From the NCBI RefSeq assembly GCF_010723735.1, contig NZ_BLLB01000002.1:3968001-4032000 (forward strand): a stretch of 64,000 bases of DNA. Direction: 5' to 3'. The number at the start of each line of letters is the position of its first letter. Positions within the stretch are counted from its first letter, which is position 1. This stretch comes from Mycolicibacterium hippocampi. Its GTDB lineage: Bacteria; Actinomycetota; Actinomycetes; Mycobacteriales; Mycobacteriaceae. The notes under the pieces were generated by a model. That model worked only from the letters and a program-made list of their open reading frames with translations, did no database searches and was not told the DNA's origin. This document shows positions 24,526-33,033 of this stretch, piece after piece. Position numbers and translations under genes: made by a program.

Positions 24526-25046
24526 TCCGGGAGGCGGGGTCGTTCGACGTGGGTCGCGTCGGTGGCATCGGTGACGTCGGTGACATCGGTGACGTCGAGG
24601 ACCTCGCCGTCGATGTAGTCGCCCCGACCTTGCCGGGGCGACTGACCCCGTGCACCGGCCGCGGCGCTGCCCATGGTGCTGACCCCGACGATCAGCGGGG
24701 CCCGACGAGCGGCCATCGCGGTGACAAGCGGGCGTGCCACCTTTCGGGTGGGCGGGAGCAGCAGCAGCGCTCCGAGTGCGGAACTGGCCAGACCGGGAAT
24801 CACGACGAGCACCGTACCCAGTGCGACCAGCACGCTGTCGGTGACCGCCCCCTGGGCGTTCGCCGCGGTCAGTCCGGATTGCAGCCGCCGGATGTGCCGG
24901 CGCACCTGGGAGCCTGCCAGCACGAGCCCGACCAGGAACACGCCGGCGACCAGCAGCACCGTCCAGCCGAAGCCGATCGTCGACGCCAACGCGACCAGCA
25001 CGGCCAGTTCGACCACCGCATAGAGCAAGAACAGCCTCATCGCCAT
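24522..25046 (-). CDS. fxsA: FxsA family membrane protein
   Basis: Protein of 174 aa with the FxsA domain: membrane helix MRLFLLYAVVELAVLVALAS, then LAGSQVRRHIRRLQSGLTAA and a second helix TVLVVIPGLASSALGALLLL followed by PPTRKVARPL. In E. coli FxsA affects phage exclusion; its mycobacterial role is unknown. The C-terminus has a run of Asp-Val-Thr/Asp-Ala-Thr triplets encoded by a 9-bp DNA repeat. It starts the coupled chain fxsA-amidohydrolase-lnt-ppm1 and lies 33 nt after the PPOX genes. An alternative ATG six nucleotides downstream is possible. Confidence 0.88.
   Translation of the reverse strand: MAMRLFLLYAVVELAVLVALASTIGFGWTVLLVAGVFLVGLVLAGSQVRRHIRRLQSGLTAANAQGAVTDSVLVALGTVLVVIPGLASSALGALLLLPPTRKVARPLVTAMAARRAPLIVGVSTMGSAAAGARGQSPRQGRGDYIDGEVLDVTDVTDVTDATDATHVERPRLPE
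24562..24597. repeat. 9-bp tandem repeat in fxsA
   Basis: Four copies of a 9-bp unit close to GTGACRTCG, encoding repeated Asp-Val-Thr/Asp-Ala-Thr residues near the end of FxsA. The unit keeps the frame, so copy-number change would alter only tail length. Confidence 0.6.
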
Positions 25047-25079
25047 GTTCTGCCAACGGTCGGGCGGCGCTGAAGGTTC

Positions 25080-25490
25080 CTAAACCGACCCGCCGACCGG
25101 CGCCGCCTCGACCTCGATTGCGGCGTGCACCTTGTCGATGCCGCCGCGCAGAATCGCCTGCGGTATCCACCACCAGGCGTGCCACCAGTAGCGCCTGGTG
25201 ACCATGTCGAACACCCGGCGGGTCTCGGATTTCGGCAGGTTCCGGGCGATCGCCTCGACGGGCTCACCCTTGGGCTTGCCCAGGACACCGCACTTCTGGA
25301 TGGTCACCCGTGGGGTGTTGTTGATCCGCTTGGTCTTCCAGGATCCGTCGTCGGTGCTGATGACCAGCTTGTCTCCGTCGGGCACGCCCCAGACCGGGGT
25401 CGGCTTGGGGCGTCCGTCCTTGGTGAAGGTGGTAAGCAGCAGATACTTCTCGCCGTAGACGTCTTTGAACGTGGGAGCCGGCTTGTTCAT
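25080..25490 (-). CDS. PPOX-class F420-dependent oxidoreductase, copy 1
   Basis: Small split-beta-barrel protein of 136 aa (flavin/deazaflavin-binding PPOX fold). The typical sequence LLTTFTKDGRPKPTPVWGVP followed by DKLVISTDDGSWKTKRINNT and VTIQKCGVLGKPKG matches the F420H2-binding reductase family of mycobacteria. It is 4 nt downstream of a paralogue, with which it shares the motifs, so it arose by tandem duplication. The ATG is preceded by only the stop of the upstream gene. The substrate is unknown; the remembered local counterpart is Rv2061c. Confidence 0.87.
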   Translation of the reverse strand: MNKPAPTFKDVYGEKYLLLTTFTKDGRPKPTPVWGVPDGDKLVISTDDGSWKTKRINNTPRVTIQKCGVLGKPKGEPVEAIARNLPKSETRRVFDMVTRRYWWHAWWWIPQAILRGGIDKVHAAIEVEAAPVGGSV

Positions 25491-25494
25491 GGGG

Positions 25495-25878
25495 TCAGTT
25501 CACCGGCTTCAGTTCGAGGGTGACGTTCTTCTCCATGCCGCCGCGCAATTTCGAGAAGAAGTTGAAGGTCTTGCCGAGCAGGCCGTACCGCCTGCCGAGG
25601 GCCTCATAGGTGGCACCGTTTGCCGACTTGTCCAGAATCGCCGCGGTGGCCTCGACCGCCTCACCTTTGGGCTTGCCGCTTCGATCGCACTCGGCGATGG
25701 TCACCCGCGGGGAGTTGCGGATTCGCTTTACCTTCCAGGACTTCTCCTGGGTGATGGCGATCAGGCGGTCACCGTCGACGACGGCCCAGATGGCTGTCGG
25801 CTTCGGCCTGCCGTCCTTCGTGAACGTGGTCAGCAGGATGTACTCGGAGCCGGCAACATCGGCGAAAGTGGTGGACAT
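25495..25878 (-). CDS. PPOX-class F420-dependent oxidoreductase, copy 2
   Basis: Paralogue (127 aa) of the neighbouring gene: LLTTFTKDGRPKPTAIWAVV, DRLIAITQEKSWKVKRIRNS, VTIAECDRSGKPKGEAVEAT. It differs mainly in the C-terminal third. It is the first gene of the block that leads through fxsA to ppm1. The ATG follows TACATT by 6 nt, so the block likely starts with a leaderless mRNA. Confidence 0.87.
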   Translation of the reverse strand: MSTTFADVAGSEYILLTTFTKDGRPKPTAIWAVVDGDRLIAITQEKSWKVKRIRNSPRVTIAECDRSGKPKGEAVEATAAILDKSANGATYEALGRRYGLLGKTFNFFSKLRGGMEKNVTLELKPVN

Positions 25879-25884
25879 GTGCCC

Positions 25885-25890
25885 AATGTA
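25885..25890 (-). promoter_or_regulatory. Putative -10 hexamer of the PPOX-fxsA-lnt-ppm1 block (leaderless)
   Basis: Minus-strand TACATT fits TANNNT and ends 6 nt before the ATG at 25878. Confidence 0.5.
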
Positions 25891-25930
25891 GCGGCCGCCC
25901 GCCGAGCCACCGACGCACCCGACTGCGGCG

Positions 25931-25970
25931 TCAGGCGTGGTCAGGCGGCGTCAGGCGGCGTCAGGCGGCG
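25931..25970. repeat. 10-bp tandem repeat at the 3' end of the HNH gene
   Basis: The unit TCAGGCGGCG is present in three exact copies at 25941-25970, with a fourth, degenerate copy at 25931-25940. The stop codon of the HNH gene lies in the last copy (TCA at 25961-25963 on the plus strand). Confidence 0.7.
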
Positions 25971-27247
25971 TCGAAGGTGACGAGGTCGATGCTGAGGTGG
26001 CTCTCGGTGAGGCTGATTCGGCGTCGGATTGGTGGTCCGGGTAGTGGTGGGGCGGTGGAGTGGTAGACCGCCCCGGTGGGGGTGCGGTATTCGGCGCGGT
26101 GCTCCCCATCGGTGTCGGTGGTGGTTACTTGCCAGCCGGGGGCTTCTTTGGCGTAATTGCACGCCTCACAGTCACCGAGGCCGTTGAGGGCGCTGGTCGG
26201 GCCGTCGTCGCGGGCCGGGGTGGCATGGTCGCAGTGCCGGATCGGGGCATCGCAGTACGGGGTCCGGCATGTCTGGTCGCGTAGTTGCAGGAACCGGGCC
26301 AACGATTTGGGGAAGATCCGCGCCCGCGACTCCATCGCCACCAACTGCCCCGACTTCGGATGCCGGTAGAGCCGGCGCAGCGTGGCCTTCACCTCGGCGT
26401 CGGTGGCGGCGTCGCCGGTCAGCGCGCAGGCCAGCCCGGCCGGGATCGGACCGAACCCCGCCAGCCACGCCGGTTGTTCATCGTCGCCGGCGAGGGTGGT
26501 GTCGGCCATCACCATGTTCAACGCCACCGGCACCGGCCGGGTGGCAGACCTGCCGGTGATGCGTTGGTAGGCGGTGTCGGCCATCACCTGCCCCCGCGAC
26601 CGCCCATCGAAGGTGGTGTCGGCTTCGCGCTTCAGGGTCGCGTACATCGCCACCCCTTGCTGTACGGGCAGCAGGAACGTCACATAGGTCATGGTGTCGG
26701 GCGCCGGGCGGATCCACACGCTGCGGTCGGCGGCGGCTTTGGCCGCCCGCGCCACCACCGCCGCGGCGTCCAGGCGCGCGGCGATCTTCTTGGCCTCCGC
26801 CTCGACCCGGCCAGTACCCCAACCCGCCAGTTTCGAGGCGTCGGCGCACAGTTCGGCGTCCAACGCGCGGCGATGCTCGAGCGACAGGCAGGCGGAGTGT
26901 TTGACGATCAGGGTGGCCCGCCATTCCGAGAGGATCCCGGTTTCCAGCGCCGCCAGGGTGTGGGGCATCTCGTGCACCAGCGCCTGGGCGAACCCGAGAT
27001 GGCGGTTCCCGCATGTCGGGGACTCCCGACGCGCCAACGCCACCTCCGACGCCAGGCCTCTGCCACGTTTGCGTGCCGGCACCGCAGCGGCCTGCTCCGC
27101 GGCGCGGCGTTTGGCCGCCCACAACGCCGTCACCCGCGCCTGGGCCGCCGCGGCCACGCTCTTCAACGTCTCCAGCTGCTCGACCTGGGCGCGCAGCTCA
27201 GCCTCACCGGCCGCCGCATCCACACCGAACAAACTTTCGAACAACAT
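25961..27247 (-). CDS. HNH endonuclease/DUF222 protein of the 13E12 family
   Basis: Protein of 428 aa of the mycobacterial 13E12 repeat family. Residues about 10-300 form the DUF222 part (RESPTCGNRHLGFAQALVHE, LSEWRATLIVKHSACLSLEH). The C-terminal HNH nuclease motif is QTCRTPYCDAPIRHCDHATP followed by ALNGLGDCEACNYAKEAPGW. Such genes are often multicopy and linked to mobile or intron-like elements, but no flanking repeats typical of an insertion are seen other than the 10-bp array at its 3' end. The ATG follows TAGCCT by 6 nt. Biological role unknown. Confidence 0.87.
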   Translation of the reverse strand: MLFESLFGVDAAAGEAELRAQVEQLETLKSVAAAAQARVTALWAAKRRAAEQAAAVPARKRGRGLASEVALARRESPTCGNRHLGFAQALVHEMPHTLAALETGILSEWRATLIVKHSACLSLEHRRALDAELCADASKLAGWGTGRVEAEAKKIAARLDAAAVVARAAKAAADRSVWIRPAPDTMTYVTFLLPVQQGVAMYATLKREADTTFDGRSRGQVMADTAYQRITGRSATRPVPVALNMVMADTTLAGDDEQPAWLAGFGPIPAGLACALTGDAATDAEVKATLRRLYRHPKSGQLVAMESRARIFPKSLARFLQLRDQTCRTPYCDAPIRHCDHATPARDDGPTSALNGLGDCEACNYAKEAPGWQVTTTDTDGEHRAEYRTPTGAVYHSTAPPLPGPPIRRRISLTESHLSIDLVTFDAA

Positions 27248-27253
27248 GAACCC

Positions 27254-27259
27254 AGGCTA
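27254..27259 (-). promoter_or_regulatory. Putative -10 hexamer of the HNH gene (leaderless)
   Basis: Minus-strand TAGCCT fits TANNNT and ends 6 nt before the ATG at 27247. Confidence 0.5.
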
Positions 27260-27282
27260 AACCCCACCCCCGACAAGTCCGG

Positions 27283-30200
27283 TCAGCCTTCGAGATCGCC
27301 TTCAGTCTCGAGCAACACCTGCCGCAGACCGTCGATGGTTGCCGCATCGGGCTCGGCCCACATCCCCCGGTTGGCGGCCTCGAGCAACCGTTCGGCCATG
27401 CCGTGCAGCGCCCAGGGGTTGGATTCGTCCATGAACTTGCGGTTCTCCGGGTCCAGCACGTACTCGCCGGCCAGCCGCTCGTACATCCAGTCAGCCATCA
27501 CCCCGGCGGTGGCGTCGTAACCGAAGAGGTAGTCGACGGTGGCAGCCATCTCGAACGCGCCCTTGTATCCGTGCCGCCGCATCGCGTTCATCCAGCGCGG
27601 GTTCACCACCCGAGCACGGAAAACCCGTGTGGTCTCCTCCGACAGGGTGCGGGTGCGCACCGACTCCGGACGGGTGTTGTCCCCGATGTAGGCGGCCGGG
27701 TCCTTGCCCGTCAGCGCCCGCACCGTGGCGATCATGCCGCCGTGGTACTGGAAGTAGTCGTCGGAATCGGCGATGTCATGTTCTCGGGTATCGGTGTTCT
27801 TGGCGGCCACCGCGATCCGGCGGTATGCCCGGTTCATGTCATCGGTGGCGGGGGCGCCGTCGAGCCCGCGGCCATAGGCGAAACCACCCCACGCGGTGTA
27901 CACCTGCGCGAGGTCGGCGTCGTCGCGCCAGTTGCGGCTGTCCATGAGCTGCAGCAGACCAGCCCCGTAGGTGCCGGGCTTGGAACCGAAAATCCTCGTC
28001 GTGGCCCGTCGCTGGTCGCCGTGCTCGGCGAGATCAACCTCGCTGTGCGCGCGGACGTAGTTCTGCTCGACAGGCTCGTCGAGGCCCGAAACCAGCGAGA
28101 CGGCATCGTCGAGCATGGTGACCACGTGCGGGAAAGCGTCACGGAAGAACCCCGAGATACGGACCGTGACATCGATGCGCGGCCGACCGAGCTCGGCCAG
28201 CGAGATGGCCTCGAGATCCACGACACGACGCGAAGCTTCGTCCCACACCGGTCGAACACCCAGTAACGCAAGAACTTCGGCGATGTCATCACCCGAGGTG
28301 CGCATCGCCGACGTGCCCCACACCGAGAGCCCTACCGACTGCGGCCACTGCCCGTGGTCGGCGTGGTACCGCTCGAGAAGCGAGTCTGCCAGCGCCACAC
28401 CGGTTTCCCACGCCAGCCGGGACGGGACCGCTTTGGGGTCGACGGAGTAGAAGTTGCGTCCGGTGGGAAGGACGTTGACCAGGCCGCGCAGCGGTGAACC
28501 CGACGGCCCGGCCTCGATGAAGCGCCCCTCGAGCGCCCGCAGGATCTGGGCGATCTCACCGTCGGTCTGACGCAGCCTGGGCACGACCTCCTCGGCCGCG
28601 AAACGCAGCACGGCGGCCACGTCGGGGTTGTCGGTGATCTGCCCGACGGTCGTGGAATCCCAACCCGTTTCCTGCAAGGCGGCCACCAGACCTCGCGCCT
28701 GCTCTTCGGCGAGGTCCACCGCGCCCCGGATGTCCGAGCCGTCCTCTGCGAGCCCCAGCGCCTGACGCAGGCCAGGCACTGACTGCTCACCGCCGAACAG
28801 CTGCCGAGCACGCAGGATCGCGAGCACCAGGTCGAGTTCGACGGAGCCCTCGGGCGCCTGCCCGAGAATGTGCAGGCCGTCGCGGATCTGGACGTCCTTG
28901 ATCTCACACAGCCAGCCGTCGACGTGCAACAGCATGTCGTCGAACAGGTCCTCGTCGGGGCGATCCTCCAGTCCCAGGTCGTGATCCATCTTGGCGGCCC
29001 GCATCAGCGTCCAGATCTGCTGACGGATCGCGGGCAGCTTCGACGGGTCGAGCGTCGAGATGTTGGAGTGCTCGTCGAGCAACTGCTCGAGCCGGGCGAT
29101 GTCGCCGTAACTCTCGGCGCGGGCCATCGGCGGTATCAGGTGGTCGACCAGAACTGCGTGCGCGCGGCGCTTGGCCTGCGTGCCCTCGCCGGGGTCGTTG
29201 ACCAGGAACGGGTAGATCAGCGGCAGGTCGCCGAGGGCGGCATCGGATCCGCACGCCGCAGACATGCCCAGGGTCTTGCCGGGCAGCCACTCGAGGTTGC
29301 CGTGCTTGCCGAGGTGAACGACGGCGTCGGCGCCGAAACCCTTGTCCAGCCAGCGGTATGCCGCGAGGTAGTGGTGGCTGGGCGGCAGATCCGGGTCGTG
29401 GTAGATCGCAACGGGGTTCTCGCCGAAACCGCGCGGGGGTTGCACGAGAATGACGACGTTGCCCGACAGCATCGCCGCGATGACGATCTCACCGTCGGGG
29501 TCGCGGCTGCGGTCGACGAACAGCTCACCTGGGGGCGGACCCCAGTGCTCGACCATCGCCTCGGTCAGCTCGGCCGGCAGCGTGGCGAACCACTCCCGAT
29601 ATTCCTTGGCGGACAACCTGATCGGATTGCCGACCAGCTGACCCTCGGTCAGCCAGTTCTGATCCTGTCCACCGCGCTCGATCAACGCATGCACCAGCGC
29701 ATCACCATCTTCGGCTTCGACGCCGGGCACCTCACCGATGTCGTAGCCGGCCTCCCGCATGGCACGCAGCAACGCGACCGCGCTTGCGGGCGTGTCCAAT
29801 CCGACGGCGTTGCCGATGCGCGCATGCTTGGTCGGGTAGGCGGAGAAGACCATCGCCACCCGCTTGTCGGCGGGGGTGATGCGACGCAGCCGGGCATGCC
29901 GGACCGCGAGCCCCGCGACCCGGGCGCAGCGCTCCGGGTCGGGAACGTAGGAGATCAAGCCCTCGTCGTCGATCTCCTTGAACGAGAAAGGGACCGTGAT
30001 GATGCGACCGTCGAACTCCGGTACGGCCACCTGGGTGGCAACGTCGAGAGGGCTCATCCCGTCGTCATTGGCATGCCAGTCTTTCCGCGACGACGTCAGG
30101 CACAGCCCCTGCAGGATGGGTACGTCGAGCGCCGCGAGGTGTGCGACGTTCCACTGGTCGTCGGTGCCCCCTGCACCGACCGTGGCGGGAGTCGCTCCCC

Positions 30201-30906
30201 CGGCCGCCAACACCGTGGTGATCAGCGCGTCGGCGGTGCCGAGAAGTTCGAGCAGTTCCGGTTCCGGGGTGCGCAGCGACGCGCAGTAGATCGCGAGCGG
30301 ACGACCGCCGGCAGCATGGATCGCATGGCACAGCGAGCCGATGTACTCGGTGTTGCCGGCCAGGTACTGCGCCCGGTAGAAGAGCACCGCGACGGTCGGG
30401 CCGTCACCGCTGGCCGTGTGGCCGGCAGGGCATTCCAGCACGCCCCACGTCGGGGTGTGCACCGGAGGCTCGAACCCCACACCGGTCATCAACACGGTGT
30501 CGGACAGGAACGAATGCAGGTTCACCATGTTCTCGATGCCGCCCTGCGCGAAGTACACATGGGTCTCCAGCGCGACCCCGGCCGGCACCGTGGAATGGCT
30601 CATCAGGTCGGCGTCGGGCGCCTGCTCCCCGCTGATCACCACTGCGGGAATGCCTGCTGCAACGACCTGATCGATGCCGTCTTCCCAGGCGCGGTACCCG
30701 CCGAGGATCCGGACCACCACCGCCTGGGCTTCGGCGAGCAACTCCTCGAGCTCACCGTCGACGAGTCGCGACGGGTTGGCCCACCGGTAGGCCGCCCCGG
30801 AGGCTCGCGCGGCGATGAGGTCGGTGTCCGAGGTCGACAGCAACAGGATCGTATGGGGGGAACGGCCCTCCGGGGGCAAGTGAGCCACGCTCCATTCGTA
30901 CCGCAT
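27283..30906 (-). CDS. cobN: Cobaltochelatase subunit CobN
   Basis: Large subunit (1207 aa; M. tuberculosis about 1190) of the aerobic cobaltochelatase that inserts Co2+ into hydrogenobyrinic acid a,c-diamide using ATP hydrolysis by CobS/CobT-type partners. Characteristic stretches are VVRILGGYRAWEDGI near the N-terminus, HLGKHGNLEWLPGKTLGMSA in the middle and RVVNPRWMNAMRRHGYKGAF near the C-terminus. I use the ATG at 30906; a GTG at 30888 (six codons later) is an alternative since no ribosome-binding site is evident. It is the first and only large gene of its transcript, 75 nt downstream of a 34-codon gene. Confidence 0.96.
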   Translation of the reverse strand: MRYEWSVAHLPPEGRSPHTILLLSTSDTDLIAARASGAAYRWANPSRLVDGELEELLAEAQAVVVRILGGYRAWEDGIDQVVAAGIPAVVISGEQAPDADLMSHSTVPAGVALETHVYFAQGGIENMVNLHSFLSDTVLMTGVGFEPPVHTPTWGVLECPAGHTASGDGPTVAVLFYRAQYLAGNTEYIGSLCHAIHAAGGRPLAIYCASLRTPEPELLELLGTADALITTVLAAGGATPATVGAGGTDDQWNVAHLAALDVPILQGLCLTSSRKDWHANDDGMSPLDVATQVAVPEFDGRIITVPFSFKEIDDEGLISYVPDPERCARVAGLAVRHARLRRITPADKRVAMVFSAYPTKHARIGNAVGLDTPASAVALLRAMREAGYDIGEVPGVEAEDGDALVHALIERGGQDQNWLTEGQLVGNPIRLSAKEYREWFATLPAELTEAMVEHWGPPPGELFVDRSRDPDGEIVIAAMLSGNVVILVQPPRGFGENPVAIYHDPDLPPSHHYLAAYRWLDKGFGADAVVHLGKHGNLEWLPGKTLGMSAACGSDAALGDLPLIYPFLVNDPGEGTQAKRRAHAVLVDHLIPPMARAESYGDIARLEQLLDEHSNISTLDPSKLPAIRQQIWTLMRAAKMDHDLGLEDRPDEDLFDDMLLHVDGWLCEIKDVQIRDGLHILGQAPEGSVELDLVLAILRARQLFGGEQSVPGLRQALGLAEDGSDIRGAVDLAEEQARGLVAALQETGWDSTTVGQITDNPDVAAVLRFAAEEVVPRLRQTDGEIAQILRALEGRFIEAGPSGSPLRGLVNVLPTGRNFYSVDPKAVPSRLAWETGVALADSLLERYHADHGQWPQSVGLSVWGTSAMRTSGDDIAEVLALLGVRPVWDEASRRVVDLEAISLAELGRPRIDVTVRISGFFRDAFPHVVTMLDDAVSLVSGLDEPVEQNYVRAHSEVDLAEHGDQRRATTRIFGSKPGTYGAGLLQLMDSRNWRDDADLAQVYTAWGGFAYGRGLDGAPATDDMNRAYRRIAVAAKNTDTREHDIADSDDYFQYHGGMIATVRALTGKDPAAYIGDNTRPESVRTRTLSEETTRVFRARVVNPRWMNAMRRHGYKGAFEMAATVDYLFGYDATAGVMADWMYERLAGEYVLDPENRKFMDESNPWALHGMAERLLEAANRGMWAEPDAATIDGLRQVLLETEGDLEG

Positions 30907-30981
30907 GGCCCACAGGGCGAGACGGCCAACCTGACGGCGGTGACCATGACGGCGATCGCCGCTGGGCTGACCGCCCGCTAC

Positions 30982-31086
30982 TCAGCGGTGCGGGTTCCAG
31001 CGGCCGTACCAGGTCTGCTTGTACGGCATGCCGATGGCCGCCACGAGCAGGAAGATGACCGCCGCAAAGAGGATCGTCGCAAGCAT
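30982..31086 (-). CDS. 34-residue single-pass membrane protein
   Basis: Very short gene with good coding signs: ATG preceded by GAAAGGACTGACG (AAAGGA 6 nt upstream) and a peptide consisting of a membrane helix LATILFAAVIFLLVAAIGMP followed by a basic C-terminal tail YKQTWYGRWNPHR. It lies between the cobN and cobG promoters and is oriented toward cobN, which starts 75 nt later, so it may be cotranscribed with it. No function is known to me; small helical peptides often act as transporter or enzyme accessory subunits. Confidence 0.65.
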   Translation of the reverse strand: MLATILFAAVIFLLVAAIGMPYKQTWYGRWNPHR

Positions 31087-31196
31087 CGTCAGTCCTTTCA
31101 CGAAGCCCGTTGTTTGACACGGGTTCAGTAAGCGAACGGTACCGCCGGTAACAGCGAGAATGGTCCACGTGTGCGGCACGGAACCACCGCGTCCGA

Positions 31197-31216
31197 AATG
31201 TGACCGCCATCACATT
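31197..31216. promoter_or_regulatory. CRP-type binding site upstream of cobG
   Basis: AATGTGA-N6-TCACATT is a perfect 7+7 palindrome containing the canonical TGTGA-N6-TCACA pattern of CRP-family regulators, including mycobacterial CRP. Its centre lies about 63 bp before the predicted cobG transcription start, close to the class I position of -61.5. Confidence 0.7.
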
Positions 31217-31257
31217 CGGCCGGTATGAACGTCGTTATCCGTGGCCAGGCGGCTGGG

Positions 31258-31263
31258 TACCGT
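31258..31263 (+). promoter_or_regulatory. Putative -10 hexamer of cobG (leaderless)
   Basis: TACCGT fits TANNNT and ends 6 nt before the ATG at 31270, which supports this ATG over the one at 31225. Confidence 0.5.
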
Positions 31264-31269
31264 GGACGG

Positions 31270-32397
31270 ATGGACAGGGCCCGCGACGTCGACGCCTGCC
31301 CTGGCGCACTGCAGACCCACAGTGCGGCCGATGGGGAACTGGCGCGGATCCGGTTGCCGGGCGGGATGATCGCCGCCTCCCAGATGGAGGCGGTGGCGCA
31401 GGCCGCAATCGACTTCGGCTCCTCGACCGTGGAACTCACTTCACGGGGCAATCTGCAGATCCGGGGGGTTCGCGATGTCGGCGCCGTCGCCGGACTGTTC
31501 GCCGATGCGGGCCTGCTGCCCTCGCCGACCCATGAGCGGGTCCGCAACATCGTCGCCTCGCCACTGTCGGGTCGCCGCGGAGGCATCTGTGACGTCCGTG
31601 GACTCGTCGTCGCACTGGATACAGCGGTGCAGCAGGATCCGGTGCTGAGCGACCTGCCGGGACGATTCCTGTTCGGGATCGACGACGGCCGGGGCGATGT
31701 CTCCGGCCTCGGAGCCGATGCGGGCATCCACGTCCTCGACGACACCACCGGGGCGCTGCTGCTCGCCGGAAGCGACACCGGGGTGCGACTCGCCCTCGCC
31801 GACGCCGTCCGCGGGCTGATCGCCGCCGCCCGCGTGTTCACCGAGATCCGCGAAAAGTGCTGGCGAGTAGCCGAACTTGACGACCCTATGGCGGTACTGA
31901 CGGACTTGACGCCGACAGCACCACCCGGAACGACATGGCCGGCCACCACCCGGCCGCCCGTCGGCTGGATCGAGCAGGACGACGGACGGGTCACGTTGGG
32001 GGCCGCGGCACCACTCGGAGTGCTCGACGCCGACGTGGTGCGTTACCTCGCAGCGGTCGACGCGCCGATGGCGATCACTCCGTGGCGTTCGGTGCTGCTG
32101 TTCGACCTCGACGCGGGCGTCGCCGACGTCGCGCTTCGGGTGCTCGCTCCCAAAGGGCTGGTGTTCGACGAGAAGTCGCCGTGGCTGTCGCTGTCGGCGT
32201 GCACGGGCAGCCCCGGTTGCGAGCGCTCCGTGGCCGACGTCCGTGCCGACGCCACGGCGGCCGCACTCGACCAGGTGGCAGCCGCCGGGGTGCACCGCCA
32301 CTTCGTCGGCTGTGAACGCGCGTGCGGCAACCCGGGCCACGGTGAGGTCCTGATCGCGACCGGAGACGGCTACCGGCCGCGCAGCGCCCACCCGTAG
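31270..32397 (+). CDS. cobG: Precorrin-3B synthase CobG
   Basis: Oxygen-dependent enzyme (375 aa) converting precorrin-3A to precorrin-3B during aerobic cobalamin synthesis, built on the nitrite/sulfite reductase ferredoxin-like fold with a 4Fe-4S cluster. The N-terminal DACPGALQTHSAADGELAR and ELTSRGNLQIRGV, plus the cluster-binding ACTGSPGCERSV and VGCERACGNPGHG, support the assignment. Start: ATG 31270 is preferred because the family begins RDxDACPGALQ and a -10 hexamer lies 6 nt upstream; ATG 31225 would add 15 residues. It heads the coupled cobG-cobH-cobIJ operon. Confidence 0.94.
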   Translation: MDRARDVDACPGALQTHSAADGELARIRLPGGMIAASQMEAVAQAAIDFGSSTVELTSRGNLQIRGVRDVGAVAGLFADAGLLPSPTHERVRNIVASPLSGRRGGICDVRGLVVALDTAVQQDPVLSDLPGRFLFGIDDGRGDVSGLGADAGIHVLDDTTGALLLAGSDTGVRLALADAVRGLIAAARVFTEIREKCWRVAELDDPMAVLTDLTPTAPPGTTWPATTRPPVGWIEQDDGRVTLGAAAPLGVLDADVVRYLAAVDAPMAITPWRSVLLFDLDAGVADVALRVLAPKGLVFDEKSPWLSLSACTGSPGCERSVADVRADATAAALDQVAAAGVHRHFVGCERACGNPGHGEVLIATGDGYRPRSAHP

Positions 32398-32406
32398 GGT
32401 GAGCGG

Positions 32407-33033
32407 GTGCTCGACTACATCCGCGACGCCGGTGAGATCTATCGACAGTCGTTCGCGATGATCCGCGACGAGGCGGACCTGACCCGGTTCCCGGGCGACG
32501 TCGCGCGGGCGGTCGTCCGGTTGATCCACACCTGTGGCCAGGTCGACGTGGCCGAGCATGTTGCGTTCACCCCCGATGTCGTCACCCGGGCACACAGCGC
32601 GCTGGCAGACGGCGCCCCGATCCTGTGTGACTCCTCGATGGTCGCGGCCGGGATCACCCGGTCGCGGCTCCCGGCGGACAACGAGGTGGTGTCGCTGGTC
32701 GCCGACCCCAGGGCGCCGCAGCTGGCCGCCCGACTCGGCACCACCCGCTCGGCAGCCGGGGTCGACCTGTGGGCCGACCGCCTCGACAACGCCGTGCTCG
32801 CGATCGGGAACGCGCCCACTGCACTGTTCCGGCTCCTCGAGCTCCTCGACGACGGCGCCCCCGTCCCGGCGGCGGTGCTCGGCGGCCCGGTCGGCTTCGT
32901 CGGCTCGGCGCAGTCGAAGCAGGAGCTGATCGACGGGCCGCGAGGCATGTCCTATCTGGTGGTCACGGGCCGCCGCGGTGGCAGCGCGATGGCCGCCGCC
33001 GCCGTCAATGCGATTGCGGCCGAGGCCGAATGA
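32407..33033 (+). CDS. cobH: Precorrin-8X methylmutase CobH
   Basis: Enzyme of 208 aa that moves a methyl group from C-11 to C-12 to give hydrogenobyrinic acid. The conserved N-terminal YIRDAGEIYRQSFAMIRDEA includes the family pattern, and the catalytic His lies in RLIHTCGQVDVAEHVAF. A further motif is GPVGFVGSAQSKQELI. Start GTG, 9 nt after the cobG stop. The stop overlaps cobIJ by 4 nt (ATGA). Confidence 0.95.
   Translation: MLDYIRDAGEIYRQSFAMIRDEADLTRFPGDVARAVVRLIHTCGQVDVAEHVAFTPDVVTRAHSALADGAPILCDSSMVAAGITRSRLPADNEVVSLVADPRAPQLAARLGTTRSAAGVDLWADRLDNAVLAIGNAPTALFRLLELLDDGAPVPAAVLGGPVGFVGSAQSKQELIDGPRGMSYLVVTGRRGGSAMAAAAVNAIAAEAE

Noticed and set aside
25080..25878. Duplicated PPOX genes as one frameshifted gene
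   Set aside because: Each copy is full length for the family, has its own start and stop, and they differ through their C-terminal thirds.
30907..31269. Cobalamin riboswitch before cobN or cobG
   Set aside because: No B12-box-like conserved element or extended leader was found; the start of cobG is better explained by a leaderless promoter with a CRP-type site.
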